Shown here: positions 32,151 through 40,397 of the stretch, one piece after another
How the letters are laid out: every line of letters begins with the position of its first letter
How positions within the stretch are numbered: position 1 is the stretch's first letter
Assembly (NCBI GenBank): GCA_047967505.1
Contig: CM106539.1
DNA: 64,000 nt
Origin: Dipteris shenzhenensis
Lineage: Eukaryota > Polypodiophyta > Polypodiopsida > Gleicheniales
Direction: 5' to 3' (one strand)
Position numbers and translations under genes: made by a program
The notes under the pieces: model-generated
Seen by the model: only the letters and a program-made list of their open reading frames with translations
Told to the model about the DNA's origin: nothing
Database searches by the model: none

Positions 32151-33134
32151 ATGTCTCGATCATCCATAGATCTACAAGCTAAGAGATTCTGTCCTACTGC
32201 TACAGATTTTCATGATGTTTATGGTCTTAGCATGGTTGGCAAGAACCCAGGAAGGCTTATAGATGACGACATTTTAGTAAGAGAATGGCTCACTGTGTTC
32301 AGTCAACCACGAAGGTTAAAGGACTACAAGGTGAAGGCCAAAAGTCTTCAGGACCTGGACTTTCTGCAAGAGGCTCTGGACCTTCACTTTCAGGTTTACC
32401 AAGAGACACCCCCCAATATGTAGTTTGGGATTGCATTTGCTCGGGGTTTTGCCCTTGAGCATTGCAAGGCTGTAAAAAATGCCCCTACAAAGGACGATTT
32501 CACTGTCAACAACTGGGCTGAATTCGCTGAAAGCGTGGTTTGTACAGTCCAACAACAAGGTAAGCTCCAACGAAAAATCGAATGATTCCAACAAAAGAAT
32601 AATCTATCACTTAACCCCTCTGAAATAGCAATGGAGAAAGATGTCAAAAGTGTCTTGAGGTATAGGGAGGGGGAATTGCAGTAGCACTCTATTTCTCACA
32701 TGCCAAGATCTTCATCTGCTTAAATATCACATGGCCATGGCACATCGTCTGTAAAATACACAATGCCCGAGCTGGTCAATAGTCAAAAAGTCTTGCATAC
32801 TACAAAGATGAGACCTGACCAGCCAATTCAAGAGGTGGACGCTGCTGCAAATGCAATAGATAAGGCCAAGAAAGATAGGCTATGCCAAGGGAATTTGCCG
32901 ACAGCAGTACATACATTGAGAACAAAGCTCCAAGCAGCACAAAATGAAATATCAGTTTTGGCTCCTTCAATTGACCAAGAGCATTTCAGAAAACTACAAG
33001 TAGACATTGCCTCGTTCACAGACACATTGGAGATCCTGGGATTCAAAGTAGAAGCCCCAAATTTTGAGGAGAGCACACCTGATTTGGAGATAAGACTATA
33101 TAAAGTTTATCATACACTTTGCGTCAGTCCTTAA
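32151..33134 (+). pseudogene. Unrecognised protein-coding relic, two large pieces
   Basis: A frame starts at ATG 32151 (MSRSSIDLQAKRFCPTATD), includes IDDDILVREWLTVFSQP and reaches a stop at 32421-32423. Protein-like sequence continues after it in the same frame (FGIAFARGFALEHCKAVKN, then WAEFAESVVCTVQQQG). A second open piece at 32763-33134 is helical and charged (KAKKDRLCQGNLPTAVHTL, LQAAQNEISVLAPSIDQEHF). The composition is clearly coding, with two or three disabling changes. I do not recognise the family. It lies upstream of the array at 33640-34900 and the relic at 35178-36112 in the same orientation, and may be the 5' part of the same unit. Confidence 0.5.
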
Positions 33135-33640
33135 GTTTTTTGGTGATGTTTCCACAATCCATTGTGTTTACCTAAGTTTAGTTTTTTTGTTGTTTCAACA
33201 TGCAGGCACAATTATGTGACAAGTCTGCTGTCTTTCAGATGAGACTGCAGAAATTTTATTTTGCCAAAAAAATGATGGAAAGAGTCCAGTCCAACCAAAC
33301 TCTTTGTATTTTCCCATCCCCACCAACAATTGCTAGTATAGAAGAGGAGGGTTCAACGTGTCTTACCATCACATAGCCCTGTGGTGGATGTGACTTTACT
33401 ACTTTACTATTAACAGAAAAGAATTTGTTGTTGTGTGTGTGCTTGCATGTGGCCATCCTTACCACCAGTTCTATTTTGCAAATCTGTGTTTGGAAGACAC
33501 ACATTGTAGGGTGGAGGGTTGCTTGGAAAAAAATCCCCATAGCAGCGAAATCGATGGTTTATGCTCATCAATTAGTATGCCTCACTCCCTATTTTGTTTG
33601 GCTTTTATGTATTGCATATCTGCTTTGTGACCGGTTGCCC
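33135..33640. other. Unassigned spacer
   Basis: AT-rich sequence with no recognised coding motif. A 90-codon plus-strand frame at 33425-33697 is hydrophobic and Cys-rich. It is most likely chance. Confidence 0.4.
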
Positions 33641-34900
33641 ACTGCTTTTTATTTTTCTATTTCTATAATCCTTTACATGTGCTTTTCAGTGGTTTGACAA
33701 TGCTTTACCAATGCTTTGTGATTTCTTTACCACAACTTTCTCTTTTAAAACTGCTTTTTTGTAAGCAGTCATTGCTTTGAGATTGCATTGCTTTGTGACT
33801 GCTTGCTTTTGTGAGTGGTTTGGTAGTGCTTTGGCACTGCTTTCTGACTGCTTGGTCACTACTTTGCATTTTTAGACTGCTTTACATGGAATATGCAAAG
33901 TACTCTATATGTGCTTTATGGGTCTCACTACTTTAGCACTACTTTGTATGTGTGCTTGTCAATGCTTAGCAGTGCTTTGTGACTTGATTTCTCTTTTAAA
34001 ACTGCTTTCCATGTAAACAGTCATTGATTTTAGTATGCTTTGTGACTGCTTGCTTTTGTGTGTGCTTTTGCACTGCTTGTGAGTGGTTTGGTAGTGCTTT
34101 GGCACTGCTTTCTAATTGCTTGGTCACTGCTTTGCATTTTTAGAATTCTTTACATGGAATATGCAAAGTACTCTACATGTGCTTTGGGGGTCTCACTGCA
34201 TTAGCACTATTTTGTGTGTGTGCTTGTCAATGCTTAGTAGTGCTTTGTAACTTCTTTACCACTGCTTTCTCTTGCTTTCTTGTAAATAGTCATTGCTTTC
34301 AAATTGCTTTGGCACTACTTGCCTTTGTGAGTGCTTTTGCACTGCTTGTGAGTGGTTTGGTAGTGCTTTGGCACTGCTTTCTGACTGCTTGGTCACTGCT
34401 ACAGCTAAGCATTGACAAGCACACATACAAAGTAGTGCTAAAGTAGTGAGACCCACAAAGTACTCTACATGTGCTTTATGGCTCTCACTGCTTTGTATGT
34501 GTGCTTTGTTCACTGCTTTACCACTGCTTTCTCTTGTAAAACAGTTTCCATGTAAATAGTCATTGCTTTCAATATGTTTTGGCACTCCTTTGTGACTGTT
34601 TGCCTTTGTGAGTGCTTTTGCATTGCTTGTGAGTGGTTTGGTAGTGCTTTCTGTGTAAACAATCACTGTTTTGAAAATGCCTTGGCATTGTGACAGCTTG
34701 ATTTTGTCAGTGCTTTTGTGACTGGTTTGGCAATGCTTAAGCACTGGGTTTAGATTTTTGTTTGCTATCCTTCTACTTTTCGACTTCTTTGCATATGCTT
34801 TCCATGGGCTATGCAAGTGCATCATGTGCTTTGTGATGGTTTTTAGGGAGTCCTTTGTATATTTATTGGTAGTGCTTTGTTTTTGCATTGTCTGTGCATG
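33641..34900. repeat. GCTTTG-type tandem array with higher-order units and an inverted block
   Basis: The stretch is made of words such as TGCTTTGGCACTGCTT, GTGACTGCTTG, AGTGGTTTGGTAGTGCTTT and CCATGTAAACAGTCATTG. A higher-order unit of about 268 bp is marked by GGAATATGCAAAGTACTCTA at 33887 and 34155, with a related block at 34449. Bases 34404-34460 are the reverse complement of the block at about 33914-33973, so one piece is flipped. The words are the complement of those in the 2773-3600 array. Confidence 0.88.
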
Positions 34901-35177
34901 AGTACAAGATTACTAAATGTGTTCTTGCATTAGTTTGCATGTGTTTTTTCCACTAGGCTAAAATCTCAGTTTGAAATTTGGCATGTTCTGTGGATGCAGT
35001 CTTTGTTGATAATTCACAGAGGCAGGATCATCATGCAAGGCAGTTCAAACTTCAATGTGCAATCAGAATAGAAGATTTGGTGGTTGGCTACATTTGAGGC
35101 ACCATGGAAATTTGATTTATGACTTGGTAATGAAAAAATCTTAGAATATTTGAAATAGAATGGGAGTTGGTTTTGCA
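34901..35177. other. Spacer ending in an intron-acceptor-like sequence
   Basis: No recognised coding sequence. The stretch ends in GGTTTTGCAG directly before the coding-like segment at 35178, which looks like a 3' splice site. This raises the possibility that the array lies in an intron. Confidence 0.3.
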
Positions 35178-36112
35178 GGTGCCAAAGGAATCACATTCAA
35201 TTTTGAAGTGGTTCTTTGACCAAATTGATATCCCAAGTGTGATCAAAGGTCATAACAATGGAGAGCTACTTGAAGTTGAGGGCTATGGATCCTATAGTGT
35301 AGAATGGCATCTAGCTAGTTGCTGCTAACCTCAAGACTATTAAATGTGTGTTTAATGTGGCACATGGAGCAAATACAAGCCATCCTTTTCAATTGTGCAT
35401 GCAAAAGGGTGCCATTGTAGGCAAGTAAAAAAAAGCAAAAGCAATGGGCTGAGCTTGCAGAGATCAATTAGACTAAGGCACTAGATCTTGATGTTCCTAG
35501 GAAAGATCCATCATGGATTCTGACTCTTGAAATTCCTCTTGAGAGAGTACACATTTGTTCCCTTCATGCTATTGTCCGAATAATTGAAAAGTTGGTGCAC
35601 TTGTATATCATAGATGCACATAATTTAAAGCCCCAACAAGAAAGTAAGAGGATGATTGCAAGAATTCAAAAGGTGCTTTCAGATATGGGACTACACTCTA
35701 GGCAAGTCAAGATTACAAAATATGAGAGAAGATCTAGAAAAATATGCAATGTTCCTTGCAAGCGAAGTTTTGGAGTTGTCAAGGATTTAAAATTTCTTTC
35801 TAAAAAGAAAAAGAATGATAGGCTCAAACGTGCTCATGAGCTTGATGTATGGCAAAAGTTACACAGTGCTTGTTGTGAACCAGGGGGAAAGGGGAAAAAA
35901 ATATTGGAAAAAATGTGAGCTTGGTTAGCTCTTGATAGCTTGGTACCTTTGCTATACAAAAAAAAAGATTCAAAGATGAAGATGTGCACAATTTCATCAA
36001 TGCTATGAATGAATTTAGCCAAAATATAGAGATTGCTTGGGGGGAAAATCATTTCACATAGTACACGAAAATCCCTAACTTCATATTAGATGTAATATAG
36101 ATTGGTCCCACA
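35178..36112 (+). pseudogene. Transposase-like relic of an unrecognised plant element
   Basis: Coding-like sequence begins VPKESHSILKWFFDQIDIPS with EVEGYGSYSVEWHLA. After a frameshift near 35320 it continues LKTIKCVFNVAHGANTSHPF..CMQKGA. Next come IPLERVHICSLHAIVRIIEK (about 35535-35595), an open stretch to 35918 with WQKLHSACC, and further frame changes to LDSLVPLLYKK, NAMNEFSQNIEIAWGENHF near 36000-36055. The layout (a D/E-containing strand, GAN..P...C, an IP-xxHxxxLHA helix start, a late GE(N)H) recalls multi-copy transposon proteins of plants and algae, but I cannot name a superfamily. No terminal inverted repeats or target duplications were identified. Confidence 0.45.
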
Positions 36113-36614
36113 CTTATTTTAATTTTTTTTGGTTAAGCAACACATTTATATATGCCCATGCGCACCATACATGGCATGGCATTATGTAAGGATTGGAGTG
36201 TGGTCCACGTAGGGCATGGAAAGATTGCACAGGCAAGCAAATTGTGTGTATAACAAAGCGACCCAACATGGGGGTGGTAGAACTAGGTTGAGCCCGATGG
36301 TTCAATTGGCTCAATGGTGGTACATGCGTATCAAAATAAGAGCAGTTGTAACACTAGCATTCAAAGAGTCCATAGTATCCCATGCAGTGTGAGGAATAAA
36401 CGTTGAATGTAGAAGAAGAATATGCAATTCATCAAACGCAAGACAAAATCATGCAAGGTGGCATGCAACCCATCACATAGAAGGGCACATATGGGTGGAG
36501 TCAAATGAAATTGATTGTGTAGACTCTTCTAATGTGGATGTCCATTCATAAATTTCAAAATTTAAAAGTAATTTTAGATATGTGATATGCAGTAAAGTTA
36601 TTGTATCACGCTAT
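36113..36614. other. No gene seen; tRNA-like word only
   Basis: GGCTCAATGGTGGTACATGC near 36310 resembles the A-box half of a tRNA-derived SINE, but no B-box follows at the right distance. Nothing else is recognised. Confidence 0.3.
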
Positions 36615-36893
36615 GAAAAGGAAAAACTTGAGTTGTTTGATGTTAATTATAAGTTTCTAGCTCTAGATTGCGCCAATTCTATGCTTTTGGAGTCTATATT
36701 GAAAACAAGTATTTTTAAAAATTAGGGTTTTTAGCCCTATATAAAGAAAAAGAATTGCAATAAAGAGAGAAAAAATTGAGTTGTTGGATGTTAATTATAG
36801 GTTTTTAACTCAAGGTTGCACCAAATTTATGTTTTGGGAGATTGTCAAAAACTTTAAAATTAGGGTTTTGGACCCTATATAAAGGAATTGGTG
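36615..36893 (+). promoter_or_regulatory. Tandemly duplicated TATA-box module
   Basis: Two units with a period of about 140-146 bp share GAGTTGTT-GATGTTAATTATA (36632 and 36778), a GCGCCAA/GCACCAAA piece, ATTAGGGTTTT and CCCTATATAAAG (36733 and 36872). Each unit therefore carries a telobox-like TTAGGGTTTT immediately before a strong TATA box. Pyrimidine-rich leader sequence and an ATG at 37000 in CCATGG context follow the second box. This could be a duplicated cellular promoter or part of an old LTR. Confidence 0.6.
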
Positions 36894-36999
36894 CTCATTT
36901 TCATTTCACTCCCACGTCCCACATACCCTCCAAGTTGCCCCTAGTCCCCCATCCCCCTCTCTCCCTGTCGCACCCTCTCTGCCTCTCTCTCCATCCCCC

Positions 37000-37272
37000 A
37001 TGGCTAGGAAAAAGCAGAAGGTGAGGAAGCTAGGAGCACTAGTATCTGAGATGAGGAGGACTCCTTCAAAGAATCATCCTCGGACCACCCATCCTCCTCA
37101 GGACAAAAATCTCAACACGAGAAGCTTCCGGTGTGGAAGCAAGAGAGGCGAGAAGGACAGCAAGAATTGTACATGGAGACATAAGAAGAAAGCAGAGGAG
37201 CATTCCAACAACATCAAGAGTAGAGGTCGAAGAACCCCCACCTCCCCCCCCTACCACCCACTCCACCACTAG
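37000..37272 (+). CDS. Unrecognised basic ORF downstream of the duplicated TATA module
   Basis: The frame starts MARKKQKVRKLGALVSE in a strong plant start context about 120 bp after the second TATA box and stays open for 91 codons. In the next frame the sequence reads DEEDSFKESSSDHPSSSG and EKLPVWKQERREGQQEL, which looks more natural after VSE, so a 1-base shift near 37050 is likely. It may be the N terminus of a nuclear or element-encoded protein. It then runs into low-complexity proline codons. Function is unknown. Confidence 0.35.
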   Translation: MARKKQKVRKLGALVSEMRRTPSKNHPRTTHPPQDKNLNTRSFRCGSKRGEKDSKNCTWRHKKKAEEHSNNIKSRGRRTPTSPPYHPLHH

Positions 37273-37480
37273 CCCCAATGCCCCCCCCTTCCACTACCCC
37301 CCCCTCTCCCTCCTCTCCACCACCACCCTCTCCCCCACTACCCCCCACCCTTGCAAACTCCCTTTCCCCCTCCTCTAACCTTCTCCCCCCCACCCTTCCA
37401 GACCCCCTTTTCCCCTCCGCTAACTTTCTCCCCCTCATCCTCCTTCTAACACCCCGGGTGAAGCTCATCAGTAGCGCCAC
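37240..37480. repeat. Cytosine-rich low-complexity tract
   Basis: Runs of CCCCC with interspersed T and A (CCACCCCC-like) dominate. They make long proline/serine or glycine frames on both strands that should not be read as genes. Confidence 0.8.
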
Positions 37481-37599
37481 ATGCTAGGTGTCCCTTCCTC
37501 TACACCACCATACACCGACAGTGCCTGCTGGTCACACACGAACTAAGCACCATGTGTCCACCTCACTTTGTTATGCGAGGTCACTATCTAAAATTATTA

Positions 37600-37830
37600 C
37601 CGTGGGCATTGTCCTTAGGCATCGGGCACCGTCAAGTGCCATGTGCCATGCGAGTCAATGTGTCGTGAGTGCCAGGCACCATTGGACACCACGTGCCATG
37701 CAAGCGAAGGTGCCATGGGGGCCGTGTGCCACCAGACGTCGCATGCCACATAGGCACCACGCTCCATCAAAGTGTCGTGCACCATTGGGCGCCACATGCC
37801 CTCGAGCGCTACATGGCCCACAACCACCGG
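37600..37830. repeat. GC-rich degenerate tandem repeat around GTGCCATG
   Basis: Words such as CACCATTGGACACCACGTGCC, with GTGCCATGCGAG, GTGCCATGCAAG and GTGCCATGGGGG, recur at intervals of about 30-40 bp. GC content is far above the flanks. All three frames on both strands stay open, giving spurious ORFs. Confidence 0.65.
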
Positions 37831-37894
37831 CGTAGTAGCCACCACCACTTGAAGTTTGCACTGTCGCTGCCATCATCCCACTAAAACCGCCCAC

Positions 37895-37913
37895 CAACGC
37901 TACCGATAGAGAG

Positions 37914-37952
<39 letters not shown>

Positions 37953-38045
37953 GGGAGAGAGAATAGGTAGAAGAGAGAGAAAGAATAGAGAGGATAGAGA
38001 GGAGAGAGAATAGGTAGAAGAGAGAGAAAGAGGAGAGATAGAGAC
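37895..38045. repeat. GA-rich microsatellite region
   Basis: (GA)n runs are interrupted by a duplicated GAGAGAATAGGTAGAAGAGA unit (near 37955 and 38003). It is followed at 38050-38215 by repeated GGTTAGGTTAACCAATCC blocks. Confidence 0.85.
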
Positions 38046-38589
38046 AAAGATATTAGGGTAGGACTAACTAACGCTTAGGTTAGTCAAACTAACCGTAGTA
38101 TATTAGGTTTGGTTAGGTTAACCAATCCTCCCCCGAAAAGAAAAAAAAAGAGGGAGGGATCAAACTCATAGGTAGTTAGGGCATTAGGTTAGGTTAGGTT
38201 AACCAATCCATCCCCATATTTTATTTTATTTTTTTAAGGGAGAGAGAGACGGCCGTTATAAAAAAATTAACTACTTTTGCCCCTTCTTCAAGGGCTCGTA
38301 TCTTGGCTAAATCAAGCATGGTTTGAATCCAAATTTCACGAATGTAAAGATCTATATAGAAAGAAAATTTTCAAGTCTTCTTACCATCGTTTTGGGTCTC
38401 TATAGTCGCCATTACATAGGCACTGATTTCGACCCATTGATTGCATATATTTTTCCATTTTCAGGCTAGCTATGAAGATTGAAATCAATTGTAGATTTCA
38501 AAGTTAGATGCACTCACTTGAAAGATACAATTAAGCATTGTGTATGCATCTCAAATCTAGATGAAGACTAGCACCTGCATACTTTTGTG
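38046..38589. other. Repeat-bearing spacer, no gene seen
   Basis: TTAGG(T)TTAACCAATCC occurs at about 38115 and 38195. The remainder could be the leader of the gypsy gag that follows, but no LTR end or primer site was found. Confidence 0.4.
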
Positions 38590-38867
38590 AACTTTCTTCT
38601 GCCCTCAATGCTCTCCAAGAATTCAACCTCTCACCATCGACGACAAGTAGCATGGAGGACCTAAGGATCGAAGAAGACATAATCTGCATCCCAAAGGTTT
38701 CTTAGGCCAACGGCGCAGCCACAATAACAACAACAATGGCAAAAGACACTTTGGCAAATTGGACATGCCAAAGTACAATGGACGAGGGGATCCTGTCAGA
38801 TTCCTTCAACTATTTGACACAGCATGTTGTGCAGGAGGTGATCAATCAAAATGAAACCAAAGCCGCC
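38590..38867 (+). mobile_element. Ty3/gypsy gag start, split by copia copy 3
   Basis: Near 38750-38830 one frame reads GKLDMPKYNGRGDPVRFLQL, which is the conserved beginning of a gypsy gag core (KIPKYNGxxDP). An NNNNNGKRHFG-like stretch lies in front of it. The copia LTR starts at 38868. The rest of a gag in the same orientation appears from about 44640, which suggests one split element. Confidence 0.7.
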
Positions 38868-39038
38868 TGTGGGGATTAAAGGCCACTGTGCCTTAACCTT
38901 GATTATGTACACAATACTCAACATATATATATATATATATATATGAATGAATGACATAGAAGATAAGCATGGTTCAGCACCCACATATCTGTGTGTTCCT
39001 CTCTGGCTCTCACTCTCTCTTATTTTTCGCTTCTGCTA
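38868..39038 (+). repeat. 5' LTR of copia copy 3, about 171 bp
   Basis: The LTR starts TGTGGGGATTAAAGGCCACT and contains an (AT)n run (38921-38944). It ends in a pyrimidine tract and TTCTGCTA, the same end as the LTR at 46636-46806. A primer site TGGTATCAGAGC is not intact: TGAGAGCGATTCTC follows, as if several bases had been lost. The first ~70 bp match the inverted LTR start at 43506-43437. Confidence 0.8.
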
Positions 39039-40397
39039 TGAGAGCGATTCTCATATGGCCAGGGCCTTCTCTACTACTACTCTGCATTCCAAAATACCAA
39101 CAGGGCTATTTTTGAACCTTTGGTTTTGATATTCCAAAGAAAAAAAGACTTTTTTTTGTTCCAGTGAGGATTTCTCTATTCCTTTCGACTGACTGATAGC
39201 TTGGAATGACTTGAAGAGGAACCATTTCTTGCTTTTGTTGTCCCATTGCACTTAGAGGGTTCGAAAACCTGGATTTTTGAATTTTGGGTCACTTTGTTGG
39301 AAAAATGATTTGTTTTCTCTATCTCAACATTTTTTCATCCTGTGTGTTGAAACTTGAGTTTGAAGCAACCATTCATAGATCTATCTACTCTGGTGGACTC
39401 AAGAGGTCCTAAAACCTCTATCTTGCTCATCATTTTGCATTCTAGTGGTGGTTACAAATAGATCTATTTGCTGAATCAATTGTGGTCCATGTCTTGGACC
39501 CAGTGATTGCGACCATGGTTTTCAAAACCATCTATTCCATTGGGTTTTGGAGGCTTGAAAACCCCTACCTATCAGTTCTTGCATGATCGCATGGAGATTT
39601 GTAGAATTTTTGTCTCTCTGAGACATTCAATTTCCTCTGTGACAAAAAATCATTCAAAGGTTCAATTTTAACTGCAAGGGTTGAGTAGCTTTTACTCCCT
39701 CATAGAATAAGATTTTGGAGTTGCGGCAAAAAGGAGAAATGTGCCGATTGCATCAATGACTCTTGATTTGCAGTAACGTTCATGTTTTGAGGCATCTCAT
39801 GATTTATTTTGCAGCATCGGTCATTGCTATGAGACTATGATTTTGAGCATACCTTATGCAGATCACTCTAGTTGCAATTTGAGCCATGTGCACTCATTTG
39901 TGGTTTGCATTGAGCTATAGTGGATGCTTTATTAGCCATTTGGATGCATTGTGGTCCTTGTTGGATGTGTCGATAGGCCCAAATTGCCTTGTGGGATGCT
40001 ATTTTTATGAACGCTTTGCACACAGATGCTCTTTTATGCTAAGGGATAGCTTTGAAACATTGCAGTTGATGCATTGATAGTGCTATGCTCTCTGGGATAA
40101 GGTATTGTTGATGCATATGCCCATGGATGGTGTTTATGCTTGAGGCATTTGGCACTTATTGGCATTTGGATTGCCATTGCAGTTGGCATTTTCTTTTGAG
40201 TCAGATTTTCTCATATGGATGCATAGTATATGCACATAAGTCATTTGCATTTTTTGATGCTTTAAGGTATGAGTTTTGGTGATATTGTACTCTATTGTGG
40301 CATACACATTTGGGTGCACCTAGTATTTGGTGTGATTCTTTCTTGCAAGCACTAACATTTGAGATTTTTCTTTATTTGCATCCTGGCATCCTCTTCC
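39039..40397 (+). other. Leader region of copia copy 3, no ORF recognised
   Basis: Between the LTR and the gag start lie 1.36 kb with scattered stops in all frames. GGATGCATTGTGGTCC-, TTGATGCAT- and GGCATTTGGATTGCC-like words recur, but no coding motif is seen. An untranslated leader of this length is unusual for copia elements, which normally have a short one, so part of it may be a later insertion. Confidence 0.5.

Noticed and set aside
34256-34888. 210-codon minus-strand open frame
   Set aside because: It lies wholly inside the GCTTTG array. The frame is open because the repeated words lack stops, and the product is a Lys/Ser/Ala-rich repeat without a domain.
36300-36335. Possible SINE A-box (GGCTCAATGGTGGTACATGC)
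   Set aside because: No B-box follows and there is no poly(A) or target duplication.
37214-37480. Gly/Glu-rich minus-strand frame and Pro-rich plus-strand frames
   Set aside because: Simple cytosine-rich sequence. Composition alone explains the open frames.
37488-38047. Overlapping long frames on both strands (115 and 130 codons)
   Set aside because: They arise from GC-rich GTGCCATG repeats and GA microsatellites and show no domain.
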